Below, piece after piece: positions 44,469 through 53,575 of a stretch of DNA of 64,000 bases; the stretch's first letter is position 1, and each line of letters starts with the position of its first letter. The DNA is from Planococcus antarcticus DSM 14505 (GTDB lineage: Bacteria > Bacillota > Bacilli > Bacillales_A > Planococcaceae): the NCBI RefSeq assembly GCF_001687565.2, contig NZ_CP016534.2, forward strand, positions 624,501 through 688,500, read 5' to 3'. The notes beneath the pieces are model-generated. The model saw nothing but the letters and a program-made list of their open reading frames with translations. It had not been told where the DNA came from and did not search any database. Both the position numbers and the translations under genes were made by a program.

Positions 44469-45773
44469 ATGAAGGAATTAAAGTTCAGCAAGGGGCTTGT
44501 GGCGTCATTGATGCTGTCAGCAGCAGTTTTGGCAGGATGTAATAGTGATGGAGAGGAAAATGCTTCAGGATCTGATGGGGAAGAAGTGACAGTTGATATT
44601 TTCCAATTTAAAGTGGAGTTCAAAGACCAGTTTGAAGATGTTGTAGCGCTTTACGAAGAAGAAAATCCGAACGTTAACATTGAAATTACGACTGTCGGTG
44701 GCGGAGAGGATTACGGCGCAGCACTTCGTTCACGTTTTGCATCTGGCAACGAGCCAGCGATCTTTAACATCGGTGGACCCCAAGATGTCGCGGATTGGAA
44801 AGATAACTTATCAGACTTAGCAGACACAGAAGCTGCTGGAGCAGCACTTGAAGGAACACTTGATGGCGTAACCGTCGAGTCTGAAGTACTGGGACTTCCT
44901 TATAACCAGGAAGGATACGGATTCATCTATAACACACGCTTATTCGAAGAAGCCGGAATCGATCCTGCATCGATCACTGATTTCGCAGCACTTGAGGAAG
45001 CTGTAAAAACATTGGATTCGCAAAAAGAGGAACTTGGACTGGAATCGGTCTTCGCTTTCCCAGGAAAAGAAGCGTGGGTTACAGGCCTTCATTTGTCGAA
45101 CACATTCCTTGCTCCTGAATTCGACAACAACGTATTAACGGCATTCGACGCGAAAACGGTCGATTTCAAATATGCAGACGGTTTCAAGAAAATCGTTGAT
45201 CTGCAGAACGAATATTCCAAACAGCCGACAGTAAGCCTTGACTACTCTCAACAAGTAGAAGAATTGTTCTCGCTGGAACGTGTTGCGATTATCCAGCAAG
45301 GAAACTGGGCTTACGGCTCAATCGCTGGTATTGATCCTGAACTTGCAGACAATGGTATCGGCATGATGCCAATTCCTGTTGAAGGAGTGGAAAATGCAGG
45401 ATTGCCAGTTGGCGTACCAATGTACTGGGGCGTAAACAAAAAAGCTGATGAAGCTGTCGTTAAAGAATCGAAAGCGTTTTTAGATTGGCTCTACACATCT
45501 GATGCAGGCAAAACTGCTGTAGTGGAAGACTTCAAATTCATTCCCGCTTACGAAGGGTATGATACTTCGAAGATCACAGATCCTATGTCGAAAGCAATCT
45601 ATGATGCATCCGAGTCAGGCAACACAATCGGTTGGGTCTTCATGGGCTATCCGACTGGATGGGGAGAAGACGAACTTGGATCTAATATCCAGAAGTACCT
45701 GAGCGAAGAAGCAAGCTGGGACGAAGTCATCGATTCAGCCAAAGAAGCTTGGGGAACAAACAGAGCTGAATAA
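44469..45773 (+). CDS. Sugar ABC transporter substrate-binding lipoprotein
   Basis: Captures sugars outside the membrane for the importer. The 434-residue product has a lipoprotein signal with lipobox LAGC, a short acidic spacer and a type I extracellular solute-binding fold: VTVDIFQFKVEFKDQFEDVV at the mature N-terminus, GLPYNQEGYGFIYN, and IIQQGNWAYGSI. The ATG at 44469 follows AAAGGGGG; the upstream frame passes through the promoter and is rejected. Downstream genes encode two permeases and GH13 enzymes, which point to an alpha-glucoside or maltodextrin ligand. Confidence 0.94.
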   Translation: MKELKFSKGLVASLMLSAAVLAGCNSDGEENASGSDGEEVTVDIFQFKVEFKDQFEDVVALYEEENPNVNIEITTVGGGEDYGAALRSRFASGNEPAIFNIGGPQDVADWKDNLSDLADTEAAGAALEGTLDGVTVESEVLGLPYNQEGYGFIYNTRLFEEAGIDPASITDFAALEEAVKTLDSQKEELGLESVFAFPGKEAWVTGLHLSNTFLAPEFDNNVLTAFDAKTVDFKYADGFKKIVDLQNEYSKQPTVSLDYSQQVEELFSLERVAIIQQGNWAYGSIAGIDPELADNGIGMMPIPVEGVENAGLPVGVPMYWGVNKKADEAVVKESKAFLDWLYTSDAGKTAVVEDFKFIPAYEGYDTSKITDPMSKAIYDASESGNTIGWVFMGYPTGWGEDELGSNIQKYLSEEASWDEVIDSAKEAWGTNRAE

Positions 45774-45809
45774 TAAAAACTCAAGCTAATTTTCATTATG
45801 AGCGTTTCA

Positions 45810-45837
45810 AACAAAGTAGCCTCTGTGCTACTTTGTT
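45810..45837 (+). terminator. Terminator between binding-protein and permease genes
   Basis: AACAAAGTAGC pairs perfectly with GCTACTTTGTT around CTCTGT, followed by TTG. It may let only part of the transcripts reach the permease genes. Confidence 0.85.
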
Positions 45838-45949
45838 TTGTTACTAGGGTAAATTGGACATGATTTACTTTTATAAACCACTGCGGCCGATTTGGACATG
45901 GCTCCCACAATAAGCCGAGAAGAACATTCGTCTTATTGCTCCGCCTAGC

Positions 45950-46435
45950 CCCTGGACGCGCCGTCGCTAAGAAATTTGCTAGATATGTCGAGTCGATTAT
46001 TTGTAATGAAAATTGTTCTGCAATGGATATTCCACAAACTAGCTTTGCTGAGGGGGACACAGAATGTGGGGCAGCTGCCAAGGGATTGCGCCGAACTAAC
46101 TCTTTACCCCCGAGTCGATTTCTTTCCATGTCGCCGCAATGCTCCCTTAGGAGTTTTCGCTAGTTTGCTCCATATCCTGATGAGTTGTTAGAAGATACCT
46201 AAAAGAAAGAACGGAAGACGGCGAAGTGCAAAGATGTGCTCCTGCATCGCAAAGCCATTGCCCGAACTCTCTTCGTTCAATGACTTTCCTGCTGGAGCAT
46301 TGAAGCGACACCCAGGAGACCCTGCAGGAGCTTGCGACGGGGAGGCTGGGGTGACACAACTGGCGCGAAGTCCTGTCGTGCCAGTTGCATGACCCACATC
46401 CTGTGGGCCCAAAGCGTCCGTCTGGAGCGATTTCT
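45950..46435. repeat. Composite block of dispersed repeat family 2 inside the sugar transporter locus
   Basis: The left part (about 46020-46080) matches in reverse the block at 63046-63125 (ATATTCCACAAACTAGCT). The right part (about 46195-46435) matches 2936-3125 (GATGTGCTCCTGCA, GCAGGAGCTTGCGAC) and includes the hairpin CCCACA-TCC-TGTGGG near 46395. The end, GTCCGTCTGGAGCGATTTCTT, is truncated here to its recognisable word TCTGGAGCGATTTCTT. Reading frames in it continue into the permease frame by chance; no gene is supported. Confidence 0.75.
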
Positions 46436-46496
46436 TCTTTTCTTCACTCCACTCATTAAAGTTTACCGAATGAAATATGAAAGGAATGGTGCCTTT

Positions 46497-47357
46497 ATGC
46501 GTACAAAAGATTTATCTTATTGGTTGTTTCTAGCCCCGGTTTTGCTGGCACTTACGCTGGTTGTCATCGTTCCTATGCTTCTTGGAGTTTATTATTCGTT
46601 CACCACCTGGAACGGGATTGATACCGGTGAGTTTGTTGGGTTCCAAAATTACATCGACCTGTTCAAAGATGAAAGGTTCTTGGATTCTCTTTGGTTCACT
46701 ACGAAATTCTCAATTGTTTCGGTTATCCTAATTAATATTATCGGCTTGTCGCTGGCATTGCTCGTTACTGGACGTGTCCGTTCAAGCAAACTGTTGCGCA
46801 CAACGTTCTTCATGCCAAACTTGATCGGTGGATTGATCTTGGGCTTTATCTGGCAGTTTATTTTCATTAAAGTTTTTGCCAGTGTCGGCGAAATCATTGG
46901 AATGGAAAGTCTTCAGGGATGGCTATCCACGACGGACACCGGATTCTGGGGCTTGGTCATTTTAATGAGCTGGCAAATGGCAGGTTACATAATGGTTATT
47001 TACATCGCTTATTTGGAAGGCATGCCGAAAGAATTGCTGGAAGCTTCTGAAATCGATGGGGCATCAACGTTTCAGCGTTTTCGCTATATCGTTTTTCCGC
47101 TCGTTGCTCCAGCATTCACCGTCAGCATGTTCCTGACACTGTCCAATTCGTTCAAGCTATACGACCAGAACTTGTCGCTGACAGGCGGCGGACCTTACAA
47201 TTCGACCGAAATGGTTGCAATGGAAATCTTCAAAACAGCGTTCACACAGAACGCCTTCGCCTACGCGCAGGCGAAAGCCGTCATTTTCTTTGTGATTGTC
47301 GCAATCATTGCCCTTGTCCAAGTGTATTTGAACAAACGCAAGGAGGTTGAAATGTAA
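46497..47357 (+). CDS. Sugar ABC transporter permease, MalF-like
   Basis: Membrane subunit of the sugar importer, 286 residues with six helices. The N-terminal RTKDLSYWLFLAPVLLALTL is the first helix, and the permease EAA loop is EASEIDGASTFQRFRYIVFP. The ATG at 46497 follows GAAAGGAATGG; the frame upstream runs through a dispersed repeat and is not part of the gene. The stop overlaps the next permease ATG (TAATG). It pairs with the next permease, the 44469 binding protein and probably MsmX. Confidence 0.94.
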   Translation: MRTKDLSYWLFLAPVLLALTLVVIVPMLLGVYYSFTTWNGIDTGEFVGFQNYIDLFKDERFLDSLWFTTKFSIVSVILINIIGLSLALLVTGRVRSSKLLRTTFFMPNLIGGLILGFIWQFIFIKVFASVGEIIGMESLQGWLSTTDTGFWGLVILMSWQMAGYIMVIYIAYLEGMPKELLEASEIDGASTFQRFRYIVFPLVAPAFTVSMFLTLSNSFKLYDQNLSLTGGGPYNSTEMVAMEIFKTAFTQNAFAYAQAKAVIFFVIVAIIALVQVYLNKRKEVEM

Positions 47358-48172
47358 TGAAGAAAAAGTGGGATATCAAACTGGAAGTCTTCGGGGGACT
47401 GCTGGCGCTATTATGGCTAGCCCCATTTTATTTGATGTTCGTCAACTCCTTTAAATCGAAGAAGGAAATTTTCATGGATACGATCAGTCTTCCAGAACAA
47501 TGGAGTTTTGACAATTACATCACTGCTTTTGAAGAACTTGATTTTATGCGTACGCTTTTTAACTCTCTTTTGATCACCGTCGTCAGTGTGGTTTTGATCA
47601 TTGTCTTTTCCGCGATGGCAGCATATGCGTTATCGCGCGCTAAGAGTAGGCTAAGCACAGTGCTGTTTTTTACATTCGTTGCAGCGATGCTGATTCCGTT
47701 TCAGTCGGTCATGATTCCGCTCGTAACGGTATTCGGCCAATTTGAAATGCTGAACCGCGGCGGCCTTATCTTCATGTATCTTGGATTCGGCGCAAGTCTT
47801 TCCATTTTCCTATATCATGGGGCGTTGAATAATGTACCACGCTCACTTGATGAAGCGGCGACGATTGACGGGGCAAATCGCTGGCAAGTATTCTGGCACA
47901 TTATCTTTCCGATTCTGAAGCCGATTACGGTTACGGTGGCGATCCTCAACATCATTTGGATCTGGAACGATTACTTGTTGCCGTCACTTGTTATCAATAC
48001 ACCAGGGAGCGAAACGATTCCGCTGAAGATGTTCTTCTTCTTCGGAGAATATACGAAACAATGGCATTTGGCGCTTGCCGGATTGACGCTCGCCATCGTT
48101 CCGGTCATTATCTTCTACTTCTTTGCACAACGTGAAATTATTAAAGGGGTATCAGATGGAGCAGTAAAATAA
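47357..48172 (+). CDS. Sugar ABC transporter permease, MalG-like
   Basis: A 271-residue, six-helix permease. The EAA motif DEAATIDGANRWQVFWHIIF is near residue 165, and the C-terminus has WHLALAGLTLAIVP as in MalG-type proteins. AGGAGG lies within the end of the preceding gene, giving translational coupling. It forms the heterodimeric channel with the MalF-like subunit. The regulator gene follows after 12 bases. Confidence 0.94.
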   Translation: MKKKWDIKLEVFGGLLALLWLAPFYLMFVNSFKSKKEIFMDTISLPEQWSFDNYITAFEELDFMRTLFNSLLITVVSVVLIIVFSAMAAYALSRAKSRLSTVLFFTFVAAMLIPFQSVMIPLVTVFGQFEMLNRGGLIFMYLGFGASLSIFLYHGALNNVPRSLDEAATIDGANRWQVFWHIIFPILKPITVTVAILNIIWIWNDYLLPSLVINTPGSETIPLKMFFFFGEYTKQWHLALAGLTLAIVPVIIFYFFAQREIIKGVSDGAVK

Positions 48173-48184
48173 GGAGGTACTCAA

Positions 48185-49204
48185 ATGGCCGTCACGATCA
48201 AAGACGTTGCGAAACAGGCTGGCGTGTCGCCTGCTACTGTTTCCCGGGTAATCGCCGATAATCCACGAATCAGCAGCAAGACGAAAGTGAAAGTACGTGA
48301 AGTGATGGAAGGACTAGGCTACTACCCGAATTTCCAAGCCCGCAATCTGGTAGCGAAAAAAAGCCAGACCCTCGGAGTCGTCATGGAAAACTCAGCGACA
48401 TTGGCATTCCAAAATCCTTTCTTTCCGGAAGTGTTGCGGGGAATCTCAACTCGTGCGCATGGCAGTCAGTATGGCTTGTATTTGTCGACCGGTGCCACGC
48501 AAGAGGAAATCTATAGCGAAGTCGTTGAAATGGCACAAGGCAGGCGGGTCGATGGCATCATTCTGCTGTACTCAAAAATTGGCGATCCGGTCATGGAATA
48601 TTTGAGTAAAAGTGGCTTGCCGTTCTCTGTAGTCGGGCGTCCGTTTAAAGACCCGTGTTCCATATCGTATGTCGACAACGACAACATCAATAACACCAAA
48701 GAGACGGTCGAATACTTGATCGGGCTTGGCCACCGGCATATTGCATTTGTCGGGGGAGCCGTGGATTTCGTAGTGTCGCTCGATCGATTGGAAGGCTATA
48801 AGCAAACTCTCGCGCAACACGGTATTCCGTTTGATGAAGCTTATACGGCAAATCAAGAACTGATGGGCGGCAACGAGCGCGAGGCGATCCGCCGGTTGAT
48901 GGCACTTGAAGTTCCGCCAACGGCCATCGTCACACATGACGACATGGTGGCGTACGAAGTGATTGGCTATCTCGAGGATTTGAAAATCCAGGTGCCGGAG
49001 GACGTCTCCATCATCGGGTTTAATAATCATGCTATTTCACGGCATTTGAAGCCGCCGCTCAGTACAGTGGATATTTCGATTTACGATCTAGGGCTGCACG
49101 CAGCAGAATTGGTATTAGAGAAAATAACGGACGAGTCGGTGCCTCCAAAACAAGTCATAGTTTCATCTCGACTGATTGAAAGAGGATCTTGTCGCCGTCT
49201 ATGA
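48185..49204 (+). CDS. LacI-family repressor of the alpha-glucoside genes (MalR-like)
   Basis: A 339-residue regulator with an N-terminal helix-turn-helix (VTIKDVAKQAGVSPATVSRV), hinge YYPNFQARNLV and a periplasmic-binding-like sensor domain (about 62-335). AAGGAGG precedes the ATG. It is located between the permeases and a GH13 gene, and the TGCAAACG-type sites at 44343 and 44430 fit LacI-family binding. The inducer is probably maltose or an alpha-glucoside, by context only. Confidence 0.93.
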   Translation: MAVTIKDVAKQAGVSPATVSRVIADNPRISSKTKVKVREVMEGLGYYPNFQARNLVAKKSQTLGVVMENSATLAFQNPFFPEVLRGISTRAHGSQYGLYLSTGATQEEIYSEVVEMAQGRRVDGIILLYSKIGDPVMEYLSKSGLPFSVVGRPFKDPCSISYVDNDNINNTKETVEYLIGLGHRHIAFVGGAVDFVVSLDRLEGYKQTLAQHGIPFDEAYTANQELMGGNEREAIRRLMALEVPPTAIVTHDDMVAYEVIGYLEDLKIQVPEDVSIIGFNNHAISRHLKPPLSTVDISIYDLGLHAAELVLEKITDESVPPKQVIVSSRLIERGSCRRL

Positions 49205-49216
49205 GAGGGATTCGAT

Positions 49217-50854
49217 ATGAATAAAAAATGGTGGAAAGAAGCAGTCGTCTATCAAGTTTATCCGCGCAGCTTCATGGATTCCAGCGGTAATGGACTTGGT
49301 GATATTAACGGCGTCACGAGCAAATTGGATTATTTGAAAGAACTTGGCATCGATGTGATTTGGATATGTCCGATGTACAAATCACCAAACGATGACAATG
49401 GCTACGACATCAGCGATTACCAGGCGATACTGGAAGACTTCGGCACAATGGCGGATTTCGAACGTCTAATGGAAGAAGTACACGCGCGTGGCATGAAGCT
49501 GATTATCGACTTAGTGATTAACCACACGAGTGATGAGCACCCATGGTTTTTGGAATCAAGCTCATCACGCCACAACCCGAAACGCGATTGGTATGTCTGG
49601 CGCGACGAACCGTTGAATTGGGAAAGCATTTTCGGGGGACCGGCCTGGGATTACGATGAAAAGACTGGACAATACTACCTGCACATCTTCTCGAAAAAAC
49701 AGCCCGATTTAAATTGGGAAAACCCTGAAGTCCGCAGTGAACTCTACAAAATGGTCAATTGGTGGGTAGCCAAAGGAATCGATGGCTTCCGGGTGGATGC
49801 TATCAGCCATATCAAAAAAGACTACACGAACACTGACAACACAGAAGGGCATTTGTTTGTACCATCATGGGACAAAATGATGAATGTTGATGGCATCCAG
49901 CCGCTCCTGCAGGAATTATACGATGAAACTTTTGGCAAACATGACATCATGACAGTCGGCGAAGCCAATGGTGTTTCGGCAGACGAAATCCATGATTGGG
50001 TCAGCACTGAGACCGGCAAATTCAATATGATCTTCCAATTCGAGGACATTGACTTGTGGAATGTGGAAGTGCAAAACGGTGTGAATGCACCAGAACTGAA
50101 AAAGGTGCTCAGCAAATGGCAGGAAAAAGTGAACGGTGTTGGCTGGAATGCCTTATTCATAGAAAATCATGATAAGCCGCGCGTCGTTTCAACTTGGGGG
50201 AATGACCAATCATATTGGCGCGAAAGCGCGACAGCACTTGGTTGCATGTATTTCTTCATGCAAGGGACGCCGTTCATTTACCAAGGCCAGGAGATCGGCA
50301 TGTCAAACGCCCCATTTGAAGAACTCGACCATTTCGATGATGTCCATACACATAATTTATACTTCCATAAAAAAGAAACAGGCATGGAACACGAAGCCAT
50401 CATGACCTTGCTGCGCGCGACAAGCCGCGATCATTCACGGACACCGATGCAATGGAACAATAGCCTCCATGCTGGTTTCTCGACGGGGATGCCGTGGATC
50501 AACGTCAATCCAAATTATGAGTGGCTGAACGTCGAAGCGCAGGAAAACGATCCGCATTCAGTGCTGGCCTTCTATAAACAGATGATCTGGCTCCGAAAGA
50601 ACATGGATGTTTTCATTTATGGGGAGTATAAGTTGGTGGAGTTGGGCCACGAATCGATCTTTGCCTATACGCGCGAATATGACGACGACAAGGTGCTCAT
50701 TGTTACAAACCTTGCCCAGCATGCATGCTTGTGTAGCATTGATCCTGAAGACTCGACATTGCTTTTGGCAAATTACCAAAACATTGATTCGGCACAATTG
50801 CGGCCATATGAAGCGCGTGTCTATAAAATTTCTAAAGAAGCGTTTGGTAGTTGA
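49217..50854 (+). CDS. GH13 alpha-glucosidase (oligo-1,6-glucosidase type), copy 2
   Basis: A 545-residue cytoplasmic enzyme. It starts WWKEAVVYQVYPRSFMDSSG and has nucleophile Asp194 (GFRVDA), acid/base Glu249 (TVGEANG) and Asp319 (ENHDKPR). The VDA form after the nucleophile, where copy 1 at 41726 has MDV, suggests a different linkage or aglycone preference. GAGAGGGA precedes the ATG, and the regulator gene ends 12 bases upstream. It closes the transporter operon and is followed by a terminator. Confidence 0.94.
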   Translation: MNKKWWKEAVVYQVYPRSFMDSSGNGLGDINGVTSKLDYLKELGIDVIWICPMYKSPNDDNGYDISDYQAILEDFGTMADFERLMEEVHARGMKLIIDLVINHTSDEHPWFLESSSSRHNPKRDWYVWRDEPLNWESIFGGPAWDYDEKTGQYYLHIFSKKQPDLNWENPEVRSELYKMVNWWVAKGIDGFRVDAISHIKKDYTNTDNTEGHLFVPSWDKMMNVDGIQPLLQELYDETFGKHDIMTVGEANGVSADEIHDWVSTETGKFNMIFQFEDIDLWNVEVQNGVNAPELKKVLSKWQEKVNGVGWNALFIENHDKPRVVSTWGNDQSYWRESATALGCMYFFMQGTPFIYQGQEIGMSNAPFEELDHFDDVHTHNLYFHKKETGMEHEAIMTLLRATSRDHSRTPMQWNNSLHAGFSTGMPWINVNPNYEWLNVEAQENDPHSVLAFYKQMIWLRKNMDVFIYGEYKLVELGHESIFAYTREYDDDKVLIVTNLAQHACLCSIDPEDSTLLLANYQNIDSAQLRPYEARVYKISKEAFGS

Positions 50855-50878
50855 AAAATTAGCAGCTTACAAAATGGA

Positions 50879-50907
50879 AGACCGGAAAATTTTCTCCGGT
50901 CTTTTTT
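50879..50907 (+). terminator. Terminator of the alpha-glucoside operon
   Basis: AGACCGGA pairs with TCCGGTCT around AAATTTTC, followed by a T run. Confidence 0.9.
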
Positions 50908-50931
50908 CAATTAGTGGTGGGTGCTGCTCTC

Positions 50932-51045
50932 TACCCAGGTGTTTCATATCTCTACATGAAAAATCAACACTCCTACATAAACCATCAAAACTTCTAAACA
51001 AATCCTCACGTTCTATTTAAGTATTCTCACACTTTCTACATGAAA
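50932..51045 (+). repeat. 21-bp phased array (TACATGA units)
   Basis: Units starting TACCCAGG, TACATGAAA, TACATAAAC and TAAACAAAT are 21 bases apart (50932, 50953, 50974, 50995). After a 19- and a 23-base unit the phase returns with TACATGAAA at 51037, 105 bases (5 x 21) from the first. Most units end in CTC, TCC or TTC. Confidence 0.85.
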
Positions 51046-51121
51046 ATCATAGGCATACCCTGGATTCACTAAGTGCAATCAAGGGTATAACTTTAACAAA
51101 GCATAAAAGGAGTCGATTTGC

Positions 51122-51568
51122 ATGGCGTTTGATTATGACCTGGACTATGAGAGCCTGGATTTGCGGAAGCATCCAGAGCTGTACCGAGTTGGCAAAGGAG
51201 AGCAGGGCGTGCTGATGGTAGAGCCGTATAAGGGTGAAATTTTGCCGCATTGGCGCTTCAAGACGCCGGACATTGCCCAGGAATCATGCGATAAGATTTC
51301 AGAGATGTTCGAAGAATACCGCAAGCAGGATGATTTTGTGGGGATGGACATGGCGCGCAAGTTTATTCAGATGGGCTATACGCGGGCGCGCCGCTACACG
51401 AATTACAAAGGCGGTCGCAAATACAACGAAGACGGCAGCATCAAAGAGCGGGAAATCGATCCGATAAAAGCGGAGTCGGCGGCGATTTTCAAGAAGCGCT
51501 GGGACGAAATCCGGGAAGATGAGGATTACTTAAGGCGCAAAAAAGAGCACCAAAAAGAATTTGGCTGA
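51122..51568 (+). CDS. DUF4385 protein
   Basis: A 148-residue, highly charged protein. It begins FDYDLDYESLDLRKHPELYR, and the HWRFKTPDIAQESCDKI and GMDMARKFIQMGYTRARRY blocks are typical of DUF4385. No transmembrane segment is present. GGAGTCG precedes the ATG. Function unknown. It is separate from its neighbours; the upstream gap holds the 21-bp array. Confidence 0.85.
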   Translation: MAFDYDLDYESLDLRKHPELYRVGKGEQGVLMVEPYKGEILPHWRFKTPDIAQESCDKISEMFEEYRKQDDFVGMDMARKFIQMGYTRARRYTNYKGGRKYNEDGSIKEREIDPIKAESAAIFKKRWDEIREDEDYLRRKKEHQKEFG

Positions 51569-51635
51569 GGCGCATCTTTTGTTCAGATAAAGCGTCAAGT
51601 AGCAGAAGAATAATTTACAGAAAATGGGTGATAGA

Positions 51636-52523
51636 ATGAAAAAAATCGTATTAGCCGGAGGTACCGGTTTTGTTGGGCAGTATTTGGAAAGGAAATTTAC
51701 AGACCAGGGCTACCGGGTCATCATTATTTCAAGACAGCCAGATCACTTGAATTGGAAAAATCACACGGGCATTGTCAAAGCTTTAGATGGCGCTGAGATG
51801 TTGGTCAACTTGGCGGGAAAATCGGTAAATTGCCGATACACCGAAGCTAATAAACGAGAGATTTTTGATTCGCGAGTGGAGACGACGGAAGCACTGGGCA
51901 CAGCAATCTTGGCCTGCGACAATCCACCTCCGGTATGGGTCAATTCCAGCACATCGACGATTTACCGCCACGCGGAAGATCGGCCGATGACGGAAGCGAA
52001 CGGAGAATTTGGCACCGGCTTTTCAGTAGAAGTCGGCAAAGCTTGGGAACAGGCGCTATTCAGCTTCAATTTGCCAAATACGCGTCAAGTTGCATTGCGT
52101 CTGTCGATTGTCCTTGGCAAAGATGGTGGTGTCATGACGCCTTATGAGAACATGGTGCGCTTTGGTCTCGGTGGCAAACAGGGTTCTGGCCGACAACTAT
52201 TCAGCTGGATCCATTTGGAGGACGTTTACCGCATTATCCTATTCGTGCGCGATCATGACAACATCAGTGGTGTCATCAACACTACATCGCCTGAACCTGT
52301 CACCAATCGCGAATTAATGAAGCAACTGCGAATGACGATGGACAAAAAAATCGGTTTGCCGGCAACCGGGTGGATGCTGAGTATGGGAGCAGTTGTCATC
52401 GGGACAGAACCGGAACTAATCTTAAAAAGCCGCTGGATTTTGCCGGAACGATTGCAGCAGGCTGGATTTCGTTTTACCTACCCGACGCTCGACGTAGCGC
52501 TTGAAAATATCCTTCATCAATAA
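51636..52523 (+). CDS. TIGR01777-family NAD(P)-binding epimerase-like protein (SDR39U1 type)
   Basis: A 295-residue extended short-chain dehydrogenase. The Rossmann motif is VLAGGTGFVGQYL, VNLAGKSVNCRYTEANK is typical of the family, and WIHLEDVYRIILF is conserved in the middle. The family includes YfhF and plant cell-division protein homologues; the reaction is unknown. The ATG at 51636 follows GGGTGATAG, and the four residues upstream are not conserved. A weak terminator follows. Confidence 0.92.
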   Translation: MKKIVLAGGTGFVGQYLERKFTDQGYRVIIISRQPDHLNWKNHTGIVKALDGAEMLVNLAGKSVNCRYTEANKREIFDSRVETTEALGTAILACDNPPPVWVNSSTSTIYRHAEDRPMTEANGEFGTGFSVEVGKAWEQALFSFNLPNTRQVALRLSIVLGKDGGVMTPYENMVRFGLGGKQGSGRQLFSWIHLEDVYRIILFVRDHDNISGVINTTSPEPVTNRELMKQLRMTMDKKIGLPATGWMLSMGAVVIGTEPELILKSRWILPERLQQAGFRFTYPTLDVALENILHQ

Positions 52524-52540
52524 CAGAATAATCCAATGGC

Positions 52541-52583
52541 ACTAGGGAAATCTGCGAAAGTAGAGTTTTTCTAGTGTTTTTTT
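52541..52583 (+). terminator. Terminator after the TIGR01777 gene
   Basis: CACTAG pairs with CTAGTG, extended by AAA/TTT, and is followed by a run of T. Confidence 0.7.
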
Positions 52584-52671
52584 ATTTATTTCAAATTATT
52601 GCCTTTATTTCGAGATAATTAGGTTTAGGACGATTGCTTCAAAGGGAATAGGAAAAGAGGGGGGTGACAAA

Positions 52672-52935
52672 TTGACCATAGACGAGAAATTGATGACTGG
52701 AATTCGTAATCGGGAAAAACAGGCATTATCCGATTTGTACGACCGCTACCACCGAATTATATGGAACATTGCCCGCCAGTCCGAAACAGATTGTTCCGTC
52801 TGTGAGCAACTTGTCACCCATGTGTTCCGAGCTGTTTGGGCAAAACCACAAGACTTTATTCAAAATCGCAAACTGCTGATGCTGCTGATTGACTGCTGCC
52901 GGTCGCGTAGCGCTGCAACGATAAAAAAGAACTGA
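52672..52935 (+). CDS. Sigma-70 region 2-like small protein
   Basis: An 87-residue protein resembling ECF sigma factor region 2: an N-terminal helix with REKQALSDLYDRYHRIIWNIA, then VCEQLVTHVFRAVW in the place of the -10-binding helix. The frame stops after RSRSAATIKKN and a terminator follows directly, so region 4 is absent and no downstream continuation in another frame was seen. The start is a TTG after AGAGGGGGGTGA, a strong site. It may be a relic, or a standalone region-2 protein that acts on RNA polymerase. No anti-sigma gene is adjacent. Confidence 0.65.
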   Translation: MTIDEKLMTGIRNREKQALSDLYDRYHRIIWNIARQSETDCSVCEQLVTHVFRAVWAKPQDFIQNRKLLMLLIDCCRSRSAATIKKN

Positions 52936-52949
52936 TCACGAACCATTCA

Positions 52950-52984
52950 CAACTCCCACCAGTATACTGATGGGAGTTGTTTTT
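52950..52984 (+). terminator. Terminator after the sigma-like gene
   Basis: CAACTCCCA pairs with TGGGAGTTG, followed by TTTTT. Confidence 0.9.
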
Positions 52985-53059
52985 ATTGATTCAAAAACAC
53001 GATCTACAAAGTTGACGTACCACAGCAATCAGAGTAGTTTAAAGGCATTACATCCGATT

Positions 53060-53078
53060 GTTCCGTTTGGAACGGTTC
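53060..53078. promoter_or_regulatory. Overlapping inverted repeats upstream of the MarR gene
   Basis: GTTCC-GTTT-GGAAC (53060-53073), CCGTT-TGG-AACGG (53063-53075) and GAAC-G-GTTC (53070-53078) overlap each other just before the MarR gene. This is a plausible autoregulatory operator, since MarR proteins often bind such palindromes near their own start. Confidence 0.5.
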
Positions 53079-53089
53079 GGAAATGAAAG

Positions 53090-53575
53090 ATGGTGCAGCA
53101 AATGAGTGATAAAAAAGAGATGGAAGCGTATATGCAGTTAATGCTGTCATTTGCTAAAGTACAGAAAAACATGGTGCGTTTTATTCAAAAGTCGGCCGTG
53201 AAAAAGGGTTTGTCGATTCCGCAATACTCGATTTTAATGACCATTATTGGCTGCAATGAAATGACGCAGAAGAATATTGGAGAAAAAACCGTTCTGCCCA
53301 AAAGTACTTTGAGCCAAGCGATAGATGGACTGGTTAAAGAAGGCTATCTCGACCGCCAACAAGTAGAGGACAACCGCCGTGAAACTCTGCTGGCACTGAG
53401 TACGAAAGGGAGGGCTTTGGTAGAAGAACTTCATCTCCAAGAAGATGGACTTCACCAGGCATTCAAAGAGGCAAGTGAGCAGTTCACGCCTGATCAAGTG
53501 GACGAACTGCTCGAGGCACACGGAAAAATTTCAGCTTACTTAACCCAAGTAGAATTAGAGGTGGCTGCAAAATGA
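53090..53575 (+). CDS. MarR-family transcriptional regulator of the ABC exporter
   Basis: A 161-residue regulator with the winged-helix core: LSIPQYSILMTIIG, LPKSTLSQAIDGLVKEGYLDRQ as recognition region and wing, and RRETLLALSTKGRALVEEL. The start at 53090 has only a weak GGAAATGAAAG site; the ATG at 53102 is a possible alternative. Its stop overlaps the first exporter gene by ATGA, so the three genes form one operon and it probably represses them until a drug-like ligand binds. Confidence 0.92.
   Translation: MVQQMSDKKEMEAYMQLMLSFAKVQKNMVRFIQKSAVKKGLSIPQYSILMTIIGCNEMTQKNIGEKTVLPKSTLSQAIDGLVKEGYLDRQQVEDNRRETLLALSTKGRALVEELHLQEDGLHQAFKEASEQFTPDQVDELLEAHGKISAYLTQVELEVAAK

Noticed and set aside
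46332..46496. N-terminal extension of the MalF-like permease
   Set aside because: It reads through the dispersed repeat; a ribosome-binding site and membrane-helix start occur at 46497.
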